A stretch of 64,000 nucleotides of DNA from assembly GCF_030815855.1 (NCBI RefSeq), contig NZ_JAUSXG010000001.1, positions 2,232,001 through 2,296,000 of the forward strand. Direction: 5' to 3'. Every line of letters begins with the position of its first letter. Positions within the stretch are counted from its first letter, which is position 1. The notes beneath the pieces are model-generated. The model was not told the DNA's origin. It ran no database searches and saw only the letters and a program-made list of their open reading frames with translations. This DNA comes from Variovorax paradoxus (GTDB lineage: Bacteria > Pseudomonadota > Gammaproteobacteria > Burkholderiales > Burkholderiaceae_C). The position numbers and the translations under genes were made by a program. Below are positions 1 through 12,660 of the stretch, piece after piece.

Positions 1-1
1 G

Positions 2-2812
2 AAGCGCAGCGAAAGCGACGCCGACCAGGCCAAGATCAAGACCGACTCCGAAAAGGCGATCAACGACCTCGAGTCGCGCACGGCCGACCTGCGCCACATC
101 GAAGCCGAACTCGAAACCGTGCGGCAAGCCCACTACGCGGCCGGCGACCAGGTCAACCAGGCCCAGGGCAAGCTCTACGAAGCCAGCGCCGAGGTCGGCC
201 GGCTCGAAGGCGAGATCCGTTTCGTGGTCGAAGGACGCCAGCGCGTGGAGCAGCGGCTCGTTCAATTGCGCGAGCAGATGGGCCAATGGGGCCGCCGCCG
301 CGAAGAAGCCGAGGCAGAAATCGAAACCCTGGCCGGCCAGGGCGTCGATGCCGAAGAGCAGGCCGTCATGCTGGCCGCGCAACTCGAAGAGCACGACGCG
401 CGCATGCCCGAACTGGAAGAAGCGCAGCAGCGCGCCCAGGACGAAGCCAATGCGCAGCGGGCCGCCGTGGTGCAGATTCAGCAGCAGATCCAGGTGCTGG
501 CCGCCGACCAGCGCAACATCGAAGACCAGAGCCGGCAGCTCACGCAGCGCGGCGAACGCCTGCGTGCCGATCAGAACGCGCTGGCCGCACCCGACGAAGC
601 GCGACTGCAGTCGATGCAGGAAGAGCATGCGGCCGCTCAGGACGCCGCCAGCGAAGCCGACGCCCGCCTGCACGAACTGCAGGAATCGGTGCCGCAGCTC
701 GACGACGACCGCCGGACAAAGCAGCAGGCCGTCAATACCGAGAGCGCCCGGCACGCCGAGCTTTCGGCGCGGCTCGAAGCGCTGCGCGCCTTGCAGGAAA
801 AGGTCAAGACCGACGGCAAGCTCGCGCCCTGGCTCGCCAAGCACGGCCTCGAAGGCATGCAGGGCCTGTGGAGCCGCATTCATATCGAGCAGGGCTGGGA
901 AAACGCGCTCGAATCGGCGCTGCGCGAGCGCCTGGGGGCGCTCGAAGTCAGCCGGCTCGACATGGTGCGCGCCTTCGGCAACGACGCGCCGCCTGCCAAG
1001 CTGGCGTTCTACAGCCCGCCTGCGGCCGGGGTTTCGCAAGACACCGGCACGCTGCCCCGCCTGTCGAGCCTGCTGCGCCTGAACGATGCGGGCTTGCAAG
1101 CCCTGCTGACCGATTGGCTCCACGGCTGCTACACGGCCCAGAGTTTCGAAGAAGCCCTTGCGCAGCGCGCAACACTGAAGCCGGGCGAAGTCATCTACGT
1201 GCAGAGCGGCCATGCCGTGTTCTCGCACAGCGTGAATTTCTACGCCCCCGATTCCGAGCAGGCCGGCCTGTTGGCGCGCCAGCAGGAAATGGAAAACCTC
1301 GAGCGCCAATTGCGCGCCCAGACGCTCATCAGCGAAGAAGCGCGCACCGCGCTGGTCCGTGCCGAGGCGGCCTACGCCGACGCCGCGCAGCGCCTTGTGG
1401 CGGCACGCCGCGAAGCGGCGGAGACGCAATCCCGCGCGCATGAATTGCAGGTCGAAACGCTGCGCATGACGCAGTTGGCCGAGCAGACCCGCGCGCGCAG
1501 CGAGCAATTGGCCGGCGACCTGGCCGAGGTCGATGCGCAGCTCGAGGAACTGCAGGAAAAGCGCATGGCCGCCGAAGGCCGCTTCGAAGAGCTCGACATG
1601 CAGCTTGCCGACAGCCAGGAGCGCCACGCGCAGCTCGACGAACGCGTGATCGAGGCCGGCCGTGCATTGACCGCCAGCCGCGAGCAGCACCGCAGCCTCG
1701 AGCGGCAGGCGCAGGAAGCCACGTTCTCGCAGCGCACGCTCGAAGCCCGTCGCGGCGAGTTGAACCGGGCCATCGAAACCGCGTCGCAGCAGGTGGTGGC
1801 GTTGACCGACGAAGACGAGCGCGCCAGAACCGAGCTTGGCCGCTTGTCCGATGCCGCAGCCCAAGCCGGGCTGCAGGATGCATTGGCACTCAAGCTCGAA
1901 CGCGAAACCGCCCTGGGCGCGGCGCGCAGCCAATACGACGACCTCACGCTGAAGCTGCGCGCCAGCGACGAGCGCCGCTTGCAGCTCGAGCGCGAGCTCG
2001 ATCCGCTGCGCCAGCGCATCACCGAATTCCAGCTCAAGGAACAGGCCGCACGCTTGGGCGTCGAGCAGTACCAGCAGCTGCTCGACGATGCCGGTGCCGA
2101 CCTCGAGGCCATTGCCCAGTCGATCGAAACCGACAAGGTGCGCCTCACGGGCCTGCAAAGCGAAATCGACCGCCTGAACCGCGAAGTGGTCGCACTGGGC
2201 GCCGTCAATCTGGCCGCGCTCGACGAACTCGCCATCGCCAGCGAGCGCAAGACTTTTCTCGATGCGCAGTCGGCCGACCTGAACGAGGCCATCGGCACGC
2301 TCGAAGATGCCATCCGCAAGATCGACGGCGAAACGCGCGAACTTCTTGGCGGCACGTTCAAGATCGTCAACGAGCACTTCAGCCGCATGTTCCCCGAGCT
2401 CTTCGGTGGCGGCAATGCGCGGCTCGTGATGACGGGCGACGAAATCCTCGACGCGGGCGTGCAGGTGCTGGCGCAACCGCCCGGCAAGAAGAACCAGACC
2501 ATTCACCTGCTTTCGGGCGGCGAGAAGGCGCTCACCGCCATCGCGCTGGTGTTCGCGATCTTCCAGCTCAACCCTGCGCCTTTCTGTCTGCTCGACGAGG
2601 TCGACGCGCCGCTGGACGACGCCAACACCGAACGCTATGCCAAACTCGTGACCGCCATGAGCCGCGAAACCCAGTTCCTCTTCATCAGCCACAACAAGAT
2701 CGCCATGGAAATGGCCGAACAGCTGATCGGCGTCACCATGCAGGAGCAGGGCGTCTCGCGCATCGTCGCGGTCGACATGGAAGCGGCCGCCTCCATGGTC
2801 GAAGCTGCGTAA
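2..2812 (+). CDS. smc: Chromosome partition protein SMC, C-terminal part (5' end outside the window)
   Basis: The reading frame is open from the first codon in the window (base 2), so the N-terminal Walker A head and first coiled-coil arm lie upstream. About 936 residues are visible. They comprise Glu/Arg/Ala-rich heptad coiled coil, a less charged hinge at roughly residues 280-410 of the visible part, a second coiled-coil arm, and the C-terminal head. The head shows the ABC signature LSGGEKALTAIAL followed by the Walker B run CLLDEVDAPLDDAN, as in true SMC rather than RecN or MukB. SMC is a DNA-loading ATPase that works with ScpA and ScpB in chromosome organisation. zipA starts 12 bp after the stop, so the two are probably co-transcribed. 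The identification is secure; only the start is missing. Confidence 0.97.
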   Translation, partial: KRSESDADQAKIKTDSEKAINDLESRTADLRHIEAELETVRQAHYAAGDQVNQAQGKLYEASAEVGRLEGEIRFVVEGRQRVEQRLVQLREQMGQWGRRREEAEAEIETLAGQGVDAEEQAVMLAAQLEEHDARMPELEEAQQRAQDEANAQRAAVVQIQQQIQVLAADQRNIEDQSRQLTQRGERLRADQNALAAPDEARLQSMQEEHAAAQDAASEADARLHELQESVPQLDDDRRTKQQAVNTESARHAELSARLEALRALQEKVKTDGKLAPWLAKHGLEGMQGLWSRIHIEQGWENALESALRERLGALEVSRLDMVRAFGNDAPPAKLAFYSPPAAGVSQDTGTLPRLSSLLRLNDAGLQALLTDWLHGCYTAQSFEEALAQRATLKPGEVIYVQSGHAVFSHSVNFYAPDSEQAGLLARQQEMENLERQLRAQTLISEEARTALVRAEAAYADAAQRLVAARREAAETQSRAHELQVETLRMTQLAEQTRARSEQLAGDLAEVDAQLEELQEKRMAAEGRFEELDMQLADSQERHAQLDERVIEAGRALTASREQHRSLERQAQEATFSQRTLEARRGELNRAIETASQQVVALTDEDERARTELGRLSDAAAQAGLQDALALKLERETALGAARSQYDDLTLKLRASDERRLQLERELDPLRQRITEFQLKEQAARLGVEQYQQLLDDAGADLEAIAQSIETDKVRLTGLQSEIDRLNREVVALGAVNLAALDELAIASERKTFLDAQSADLNEAIGTLEDAIRKIDGETRELLGGTFKIVNEHFSRMFPELFGGGNARLVMTGDEILDAGVQVLAQPPGKKNQTIHLLSGGEKALTAIALVFAIFQLNPAPFCLLDEVDAPLDDANTERYAKLVTAMSRETQFLFISHNKIAMEMAEQLIGVTMQEQGVSRIVAVDMEAAASMVEAA

Positions 2813-2824
2813 GCCGAGCAGCGC

Positions 2825-6044
<3,220 letters not shown>

Positions 6045-6145
6045 AAACGCAGCGTTCTTACCGCCAGTTACGCCACTTCACACCAGCGCAGTCAACAGGG
6101 ACTACAAGCTGACGTTGAAGACAGAAGGCTGACAAGGAGTCCCTT

Positions 6146-6598
6146 ATGCAGAAAATTCGTGTTCTCGGTACCTGCGTCGCCATCGGCGGCTTCGCGCTGC
6201 TCGGCGGCTGCGTGGCTGTTCCTGGCGACCCCTACTACAGCGGGGGCTACTCTCAGCCGTATTACGACAACCCGGTGGTCGTTCAGCCAGCGCCCGTCTA
6301 CATCGAGGGCGGCGGCTACTACGAAGGGCGCCGTCCCTACTACGGTGGTCGGCCTTATTACGGTGACCGGCCCTACTACGGGCGGCCGGGTTATCCGGCG
6401 GTGCGCCCCGGTTACCCGGTGGCGCCCGTGCGTCCGGGCTGGGGCGGTGGGCGGCCATCAGGTGGCGGCGCGATCGTGCCGCCGACCGGGAACACGGGCG
6501 TGTCGCCCTTGCCGCAGTACCGCACGCCGCCACCGACCGCTCGCCAACGGCTCTACACGTCGCCCGACTCCAAGTCACCCTCGCAAACGCCTCCCTGA
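6146..6598 (+). CDS. Tyr/Gly/Pro-rich lipoprotein of unknown function
   Basis: The product has 150 residues and begins with a lipoprotein signal peptide (hydrophobic stretch ending LLGGC, about residues 18-22), so it is probably anchored in the outer membrane or periplasm. The mature part is low complexity. It contains repeated PYYGG-R / PYYGD-R / PYYGR units at about residues 62-76, then GYP and RPG repeats, and a proline-rich tail. The start is supported by AAGGAG seven bases upstream. No enzymatic motif is visible. Similar tyrosine- and glycine-rich small lipoproteins occur widely in Burkholderiales without assigned function. The coding frame is believable because of the lipobox, ribosome binding site and codon bias. 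Confidence 0.75.
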   Translation: MQKIRVLGTCVAIGGFALLGGCVAVPGDPYYSGGYSQPYYDNPVVVQPAPVYIEGGGYYEGRRPYYGGRPYYGDRPYYGRPGYPAVRPGYPVAPVRPGWGGGRPSGGGAIVPPTGNTGVSPLPQYRTPPPTARQRLYTSPDSKSPSQTPP

Positions 6599-6663
6599 TC
6601 GCTGGTGATCGCGGTGTGGGCCGGAGGCGAACAGCACCACTCGGCTGTCGCGATAATCCCGCC

Positions 6664-7203
6664 ATGGCCATTCGCGAAATCCTGAAAATGGGCGACCCCC
6701 GGTTGCTGCGCATCGCGCAGCCGGTGGCCGCCTTTGACACCGACGAACTGCACCTGCTGGTGCGCGACATGTTCGAGACGATGCTTGCGGTCAACGGGGC
6801 CGGTCTGGCCGCGCCGCAGATCGGCGTCGACCAGCAGCTCGTCATCTTCGGCACCGATGCCGTCAACCCCCGCTACCCCGACGCGCCGCCCGTGCCGCGC
6901 ACCGTGCTGCTGAATCCCGTCATCACCCCGATCGGCGACGAGGAAGAAGAGGGTTGGGAAGGGTGCCTGTCGGTGCCGGGACTGCGCGGCGTGGTGCCGC
7001 GCTTCTCTAGCATCCGCTATACCGGCTTCGACCCGTACGGCGACCCGATCGACCGCACGGCGAGCGGCTTTCATGCGCGCGTGGTGCAGCACGAAGTCGA
7101 TCACCTGCTGGGCAAGCTTTACCCGATGCGGGTGCGCGATTTCTCACGCTTCGGCTACACCGACGTCCTGTTTCCAGGGCTCGATGCCAACGACGACGAC
7201 TGA
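6664..7203 (+). CDS. def: Peptide deformylase
   Basis: The product has 179 residues when started at ATG 6664 ([12 protein letters not shown]); a GTG 48 bp upstream would add a non-conserved extension. All three deformylase motifs are present: [16 protein letters not shown] with the metal-binding cysteine, and QHEVDHL with the two metal-binding histidines and the catalytic glutamate. The enzyme removes the formyl group from the initiator methionine of nascent proteins. The gene is convergent with the DoxX-type gene, with a hairpin terminator between them. Confidence 0.97.
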   Translation: MAIREILKMGDPRLLRIAQPVAAFDTDELHLLVRDMFETMLAVNGAGLAAPQIGVDQQLVIFGTDAVNPRYPDAPPVPRTVLLNPVITPIGDEEEEGWEGCLSVPGLRGVVPRFSSIRYTGFDPYGDPIDRTASGFHARVVQHEVDHLLGKLYPMRVRDFSRFGYTDVLFPGLDANDDD

Positions 7204-7213
7204 AAAGTAAGAA

Positions 7214-7234
7214 CGGCCGGTTCGTCACCGGCCG
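7214..7234. terminator. Hairpin terminator between def and the DoxX-type gene
   Basis: A perfect 7-bp stem (CGGCCGG / CCGGCCG) with a 7-base loop lies between two convergent genes. It has A-rich sequence on one side and a partly T-rich stretch on the other, so it can serve both strands. The T-runs are short. Confidence 0.55.
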
Positions 7235-7244
7235 CATGCTTTCT

Positions 7245-7640
7245 TCAGTTGTATTTGCCGCCGAGGCCGAAGCGGCCGCCGCCGAAGAGCGCGATTGCAA
7301 TCGCCGAGAACAGGAACATGCCCTGCAGTTCCAGCGCCCAGCCGCCTTGGCCATTGAGCCCGCCCAGATCTTTCTGGTGCACGAGCCAGATCGCCACCAC
7401 CATGTTGAGCGCAACGATCAGCGCGGCCGGACGCGTGAGCAGCCCGACGATCAGCAGCACGGGAGCGAGGATCTCGCCGACGTAGACCAGGTATGCCATG
7501 GCGGCCGGCAAGCCATGGGATGCCAACATGCCGCCGATGCCATCGACCCCCTTGCCGACCTTCGCGATGCCGTGCAAAAGGATGAGGATGCCGAGCGCAA
7601 CGCGCAGAACGAGCTTGCCGGTGTCATCGGATTTGGTCAT
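7245..7640 (-). CDS. DoxX family membrane protein
   Basis: The product has 131 residues when started at MTKSDDTGK. It has four predicted membrane segments, including LVLRVALGILILLHGIAKV near the N-terminus, and the family-typical sequence YLVYVGEILAPVLLIVGLLT. DoxX-type proteins are small inner-membrane proteins of the YphA/DoxX group linked to respiration or redox balance, but the reaction is not established for most members. The gene stands alone, convergent with def and divergent from the amino-acid transporter. Confidence 0.85.
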   Translation of the reverse strand: MTKSDDTGKLVLRVALGILILLHGIAKVGKGVDGIGGMLASHGLPAAMAYLVYVGEILAPVLLIVGLLTRPAALIVALNMVVAIWLVHQKDLGGLNGQGGWALELQGMFLFSAIAIALFGGGRFGLGGKYN

Positions 7641-7813
7641 GAACAGATTCCTGGTGAAAGTGATTGAAGGGCCATATGTTAGTGAATGTGCCGTGGACAA
7701 GAAAAGCCCGGACCTGGGCCGATCAGGCATATGCATTCCACCGTCCGTTCTTTGGCAGAGTGGCGCGCCGCCCCGTACACTGCCTTTTGCTTGTTGTTGA
7801 GGAGAACACACCA

Positions 7814-8848
7814 ATGAAGAACCGATTCCGCCCCGCGCTGGCCGTTGCCGCATCCGTTGTCGCTTTTGCGGCCGCCGCTCCGGCCATCGCCGGCAAAACG
7901 CTGGATGCCGTCAAGCAGCGCGGCACCGTGAAATGCGGCGTGACGAACGGCGTGGCCGGCTTTTCCGCACCCGATACGCAGGGCAACTGGTCGGGCCTGG
8001 ACGTCGACACCTGCCGCGCCATTGCGGCCGCCGTGCTGGGCGACGCGAAAAAAGTCGACTTCGTGCCGCTCAATTCGCAGCAGCGTTTCTCGGCCCTGCA
8101 GGCCGGCGAAATCGACATCCTCGCGCGCAACACCACCTGGACGCTGACGCGCGACGCCTCGCTGGGCTTCAACTTCACCACCATCACCTACTACGACGGC
8201 CAAGGTTTCCTGGTGCCGAAGAAGCTCAAGGTGACGAGCGCCAAGCAGCTCAAGAACGCGACCATCTGCACGCAGTCGGGCACCACCAACGAAAAGAACG
8301 TGTCCGACTACTTCCGTGCGCAGAACATTCCGGTCAAGACGGTGGTGTTCGAAAGCTTCGAAGCCTCGTTCAAGGCCTTCTTCTCGGGCCGGTGCCAGGC
8401 TTTCACCACCGACGCTTCGGCGCTTGCGGGCCTGCGCAACAAGGAAGCACCCAACCCAGACGACTACGTCATCCTGCCCGAGTTGATCTCCAAGGAGCCG
8501 CTCGCACCGCTGGTGCGCCGCGGCGACGACGAATGGTTTGCCATTGCCAAGTGGGTGCCCAATGCGCTCATCGAGGCCGAGGAGTTCGGTGTCACCCAAG
8601 CCAACGCTGACGAGCTCAAGGCCAACAGCAAGGACCCGGCGCAACAGCGCCTGGTCGGCACCGGCGAAGACCTGGGCAAGCTGCTGGGCCTCGACAAGGA
8701 GTGGTCGTTCCGCGCCATCAAGGCCGTGGGCAACTACGGCGAGATGTTCGAGCGCAACGTCGGGCCGAAATCGGTGCTCAAGCTGCCGCGCGGCTCGAAC
8801 AACCTCTGGAACAAGGGCGGCCTGATCTACGCACCACCGGTTCGATGA
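7814..8848 (+). CDS. Amino-acid ABC transporter, periplasmic binding protein (AapJ-like)
   Basis: The product has 344 residues with a cleavable signal peptide ending AAAPAIAG at about residue 26, followed by the conserved start of the AapJ/YhdW group (LDAVKQRGTVKCGV). The fold is a type II periplasmic binding protein; family members bind general L-amino acids. The ATG at 7814 follows GAGGAGAACACACCA. The stop overlaps the next start by four bases (ATGA), which indicates translational coupling with the permease. Substrate specificity cannot be read from the sequence. Confidence 0.93.
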   Translation: MKNRFRPALAVAASVVAFAAAAPAIAGKTLDAVKQRGTVKCGVTNGVAGFSAPDTQGNWSGLDVDTCRAIAAAVLGDAKKVDFVPLNSQQRFSALQAGEIDILARNTTWTLTRDASLGFNFTTITYYDGQGFLVPKKLKVTSAKQLKNATICTQSGTTNEKNVSDYFRAQNIPVKTVVFESFEASFKAFFSGRCQAFTTDASALAGLRNKEAPNPDDYVILPELISKEPLAPLVRRGDDEWFAIAKWVPNALIEAEEFGVTQANADELKANSKDPAQQRLVGTGEDLGKLLGLDKEWSFRAIKAVGNYGEMFERNVGPKSVLKLPRGSNNLWNKGGLIYAPPVR

Positions 8849-9843
8849 GCCGGGAAGCCTCGCGCCGCGGCGCCTGGCTGGCCTGGGTCGTCCAGGCGCT
8901 GCTGGTGCTGGCCGTTCTGGCCGGCGCCGCCTGGGTGGTGAACCATGCGCTCGAAGTCCTGCGCTCACGCGGCGTTCGGTCGGGCTTCGACTTTCTGACC
9001 GAGCCCGCGGGCTTCTCCATCAGCGAAGGCTGGATCGATTTCGACGCCAGCCAGCCGTTCTGGCGCGCCTTCCTCGCGGGCTTGGTCAACACGGTGCGCG
9101 CCTCGGTGCCCGCCGCCATCTTCTCGGTCGTGCTCGGCACCCTGATCGGCATTGGCCGGCTCGCGCCGCATGTGCTGCTGCGCGGCATCTGCACGGCGTA
9201 TGTCGAATTGCTGCGTAACGTGCCGCTGCTCGTGCAGTTGTTGATGCTGGCCTTTGCCATTGCCAACCTGCTGCCCGATCCGACCGAACCCGTGCGGCTG
9301 CTGCCGGGCGTGTGGCTCAGCAAGGGCGGGCTGAGCGTGCCCTGGCCGGTTTCGGTTGAGGGCGGCTGGTGGCCCACGCACTTCGAATGGCCCGAGAAGG
9401 GCGACTTCGGCGTGAGCGGCGGCGCGGCGCTGAGCCCCGAGTACGTGACCATCGTCGCGGGCCTGTCTTTCTATTCGGCGGCGTTCGTCGCCGAGATCGT
9501 GCGGGCCGGCATCCTCTCGGTGTCACAGGGGCAGGTGCTGGCCGGGCAGGCGCTGGGGTTGACCTCGGTACAGCAATTGCGCATCGTGATCCTGCCGCAG
9601 GCGCTGCGGGTGATCGTGCCTTCGCTCACCAACCAGTTGCTGAGCCTCGTCAAGAATTCATCGCTCGCGGTGGCCGTGGGCTACCCGGAACTGGTGTCGG
9701 TGGCCAACACCACCATCGGCTCGAACGGCCGCGCCTTCGAATGCATCGCGATCATCATGGCGGTGTACCTGCTGCTGTCGCTCTTGATCTCCTTCGGCAT
9801 GAACCGCTACAACGCGCGCGTTGCGCTCCGGGGGTGGCGATGA
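8845..9843 (+). CDS. Amino-acid ABC transporter permease 1 (AapQ-like)
   Basis: The product has 332 residues, an integral inner-membrane protein with several hydrophobic segments. The cytoplasmic EAA coupling loop is recognisable in EIVRAGILSVSQGQVLAGQA. The N-terminal extension and the periplasmic insertion before the EAA loop resemble AapQ/YhdX of the general L-amino-acid transporter family. The start was chosen at ATG 8845 because it overlaps the preceding stop and precedes the first membrane segment. It overlaps the second permease by ATGA. Confidence 0.92.
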   Translation: MSREASRRGAWLAWVVQALLVLAVLAGAAWVVNHALEVLRSRGVRSGFDFLTEPAGFSISEGWIDFDASQPFWRAFLAGLVNTVRASVPAAIFSVVLGTLIGIGRLAPHVLLRGICTAYVELLRNVPLLVQLLMLAFAIANLLPDPTEPVRLLPGVWLSKGGLSVPWPVSVEGGWWPTHFEWPEKGDFGVSGGAALSPEYVTIVAGLSFYSAAFVAEIVRAGILSVSQGQVLAGQALGLTSVQQLRIVILPQALRVIVPSLTNQLLSLVKNSSLAVAVGYPELVSVANTTIGSNGRAFECIAIIMAVYLLLSLLISFGMNRYNARVALRGWR

Positions 9844-10898
9844 GAAACGTCGCCCAAGGGCCCATTGCGTGGCGCAGCGAACTCTGGGGTTCGCCGCTGC
9901 GGGTGCTTGCCACGGTACTGTTGCTCGTGCTGCTCGCGTGGGGCGGTTTCCATGTTGTCGACTGGGGCGTGCTGCATGCGGTGTTCCGGCCCGATGCCGA
10001 AGCCTGCCGCGCGGTGCAGCACGGCGCCTGCTGGGGCGTGGTGGCCGAGAAGTGGCGGCCGATGCTGTTCGGCCGCTTCCCCTATGAAGAGCAATGGCGT
10101 CCGGCCATTGCGGTGGTCGTGCTGTCTGCCGTCACGGTGCTGAGCGCCTGGCCGCGCAGCTGGCGCTGGTGGCTGGTGCCGCTCTGGATCGCGGCGCTGC
10201 TGTTGTTCGTGCTGCTGATGCGCGGCGGCGTCGCCGGGCTCAGCCATGTGCCGACCAGCCGCTGGGGCGGCTTGCCGCTCACCATCGGCTTGGCGGTGGT
10301 GGGCCTGGCGCTGGCGTTTCCGCTCGCGCTGCTGCTCGCACTCGGCCGCCGCTCGGGCTGGCCGGTGGTCCGCACGCTCAGCGCAAGCTACATCGAACTG
10401 GTGCGCGGCGTGCCGCTGATCTCGGTGCTGTTCATGGCCTCTTTCCTGCTGCCGCTGCTGTGGCCGGCGGGCTGGCAACCCGACGTGCTGGTGCGCGTGC
10501 TCGCGGGACTCGCGTTGTTCGTTGCGGCGTACCTGGCCGAGATCATCCGCGGCGGCCTGCAGGCCGTTCCGCGCGGGCAGACCGAGGTGGCGATGGCGCT
10601 GGGCTTCGGGCGCTGGCCCGTGCAGCGCGACATCGTGCTGCCGCAGGCGTTGCGGCTCGTGGTGCCGGCGCTGACCAACAGCGTGGTCGGTACGCTCAAG
10701 GACACTTCGCTGGTCACGGTGGTCGGGCTGTTCGAGTTGACGGGCGCTCTGGGCCTGGCGCTAGGCGGCGATCCGACCTGGCGGCCGTTCTATCTCGAGG
10801 GCTACCTCTTCATCGCGGCGGTGTACTGGGTGCTGTGCTTCGGGCTCTCGCGCTACAGCGTGTGGCTGGAGCGGCGGCTGGGAGAGGGTGCACGCTGA
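9840..10898 (+). CDS. Amino-acid ABC transporter permease 2 (AapM-like)
   Basis: The product has 352 residues with multiple hydrophobic segments and an EAA loop (EIIRGGLQAVPRGQTEVAMA). It pairs with the preceding permease to form the channel of a polar amino-acid importer. The start at ATG 9840 overlaps the upstream stop by four bases. The ATP-binding subunit (AapP), which usually follows directly, is absent. The next gene is pgm on the other strand, only 22 bp from the stop. The transporter must therefore borrow an ATPase encoded elsewhere or be non-functional. Confidence 0.9.
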   Translation: MRNVAQGPIAWRSELWGSPLRVLATVLLLVLLAWGGFHVVDWGVLHAVFRPDAEACRAVQHGACWGVVAEKWRPMLFGRFPYEEQWRPAIAVVVLSAVTVLSAWPRSWRWWLVPLWIAALLLFVLLMRGGVAGLSHVPTSRWGGLPLTIGLAVVGLALAFPLALLLALGRRSGWPVVRTLSASYIELVRGVPLISVLFMASFLLPLLWPAGWQPDVLVRVLAGLALFVAAYLAEIIRGGLQAVPRGQTEVAMALGFGRWPVQRDIVLPQALRLVVPALTNSVVGTLKDTSLVTVVGLFELTGALGLALGGDPTWRPFYLEGYLFIAAVYWVLCFGLSRYSVWLERRLGEGAR

Positions 10899-10920
10899 AT
10901 CGGCCGCCCCCCGGTTTCGA

Positions 10921-12576
10921 TCAGCTCGCCGTCAGCGCCTTGTCCACCAGCTGCTGCGCCTCTTCGAGGATGCGCCCCAGGTGCTCCGCACCCTTGAAGC
11001 TCTCGCCGTAGATCTTGTAGATGTTCTCGGTGCCCGAGGGCCGTGCGGCGAACCAGCCGTTGGTGGTGACGACCTTCACACCGCCGATGGCTGCGCCGTT
11101 TCCCGGTGCATGGCTCAGCACGGCCTCGATCTTGTCGCCCGCCAGTTCGGTCGAGCTGACCTGCTGCGGCGACAGGTTCGACAGCTTCTTCTTCTGCTCG
11201 ACTGTTGCTGCCGCATCCACGCGGTCGGACACCGGCAGTCCCAGCGCCTGCGTCAATTCCGCATAGCGCTCGCCCGGGTCGCGCCCGGTGCGTGCGGCGA
11301 TCTCGGCCGAGAGCAGCGCGGGCACCATGCCGTCCTTGTCCGTGGTCCATGCCGAGCCGTCCAGCCGCAGGAAGGCCGCGCCTGCGCTTTCTTCGCCGCC
11401 GAAGCCGAGCGATCCGTCGACGAGGCCATCGACAAACCACTTGAAGCCCACCGGCACCTCGTACAGCTTGCGGCTGAGCTGGGCCGTGACGCGGTCGATC
11501 ATCTGGCTGCTCACCACTGTCTTGCCCACGGCCGCCTGCGCCGGCCATTGCGGCCGGTGCGTGTAGAGGTAGTCGATCATCACCGCGAGGTAGCTGTTCG
11601 GCTGCATCAGGCCCGAACTGCGTGCGACCACGCCATGGCGGTCGTGGTCGGTGTCGCAGGCAAAGGCGATGCCGAAGCGGTCTCTCAGCGCGATCAGCTG
11701 GTGCATCGCGTCGGGCGACGACGGGTCCATGCGGATGCGGCCGTCCCAGTCGAGAGACATGAAGCGGAAGGTCGGGTCGACCTCCTGGTTCAGCACGGTG
11801 AGGCGCTTGAGCTTGTACCGCTCGGCGATGGCTGGCCAGTAGTGCACGCCGGCGCCACCCAACGGGTCGACACCGAGGTCGATCTCCACGCCGCGGATGG
11901 CATCCATGTCGAGGACTTGGGCCAGATCTTCGATGTAGGTGTTGAGGTAGTCGTGCCGGTGCGTGGTCGAAGCGCGCAGCGCCTGCGCGAGCGGCATGCG
12001 CTTCACGCCTTCGAGCCCGTTTGCCAGCATCTTGTTGGCCGCAGCCTCGACCGCGGAGGTGATGTCGGTGCCCGCCGGGCCGCCGTTGGGCGGGTTGTAC
12101 TTGAAGCCGCCGCTTTCGGGCGGATTGTGCGAAGGCGTGATCACGATGCCGTCGGCCAGCCCCGTGGTGCGGCCGCGGTTGTAGACCAGGATGGCATGCG
12201 AGACGGCAGGCGTCGGCGTGTACTCGTCGTCCTTCGACAGCATCAGCTCGACGCCGTTGGCGGCCAGCACTTCGACCGCGCTGTTGAATGCGGGCGTGGA
12301 GAGCGCATGCGTATCGATGCCCAGGAAGAGCGGACCGTCGATGCCTTTTTGCTTGCGGTAGTCGGCAATCGCTTGGCTGATGGCCAGCACATGCCATTCG
12401 TTGAACGCGTCGTCGAACGAGGAGCCGCGGTGCCCCGATGTTCCGAAGGCCACGCGCTGGGCGGGCACCGACGGATCGGGCCGGCCCGTGTAGTAGGCCG
12501 AGATGAGGCGCGGGACGTTGACGAGGAGGTCCAGCGGTGCGGGCTGGCCCGCGAGAGGATGGGTCTTTTGGCTCAT
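10921..12576 (-). CDS. pgm: Phosphoglucomutase (alpha-D-glucose-1-phosphate specific)
   Basis: The product has 551 residues, the normal length of the bacterial Pgm family. The catalytic phosphoserine loop is TPSHNPP (Ser149), the metal-binding loop is DTDHDRHG (Asp308, 310, 312), and the sugar-phosphate region includes [12 protein letters not shown] near the C-terminus. It interconverts glucose 1-phosphate and glucose 6-phosphate, linking glycolysis to polysaccharide and trehalose synthesis. It is convergent with the amino-acid transporter and runs in the same direction as glnD, 84 bp downstream of it. Confidence 0.97.
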   Translation of the reverse strand: MSQKTHPLAGQPAPLDLLVNVPRLISAYYTGRPDPSVPAQRVAFGTSGHRGSSFDDAFNEWHVLAISQAIADYRKQKGIDGPLFLGIDTHALSTPAFNSAVEVLAANGVELMLSKDDEYTPTPAVSHAILVYNRGRTTGLADGIVITPSHNPPESGGFKYNPPNGGPAGTDITSAVEAAANKMLANGLEGVKRMPLAQALRASTTHRHDYLNTYIEDLAQVLDMDAIRGVEIDLGVDPLGGAGVHYWPAIAERYKLKRLTVLNQEVDPTFRFMSLDWDGRIRMDPSSPDAMHQLIALRDRFGIAFACDTDHDRHGVVARSSGLMQPNSYLAVMIDYLYTHRPQWPAQAAVGKTVVSSQMIDRVTAQLSRKLYEVPVGFKWFVDGLVDGSLGFGGEESAGAAFLRLDGSAWTTDKDGMVPALLSAEIAARTGRDPGERYAELTQALGLPVSDRVDAAATVEQKKKLSNLSPQQVSSTELAGDKIEAVLSHAPGNGAAIGGVKVVTTNGWFAARPSGTENIYKIYGESFKGAEHLGRILEEAQQLVDKALTAS

Positions 12577-12660
12577 GTCGAGTGTTGCCGATCGAGTTGA
12601 ATCAAGTCGGCAACATCATGCCGCAGGATGCGCCTGCGAACGAAACAAGCGGAAAGCGCC

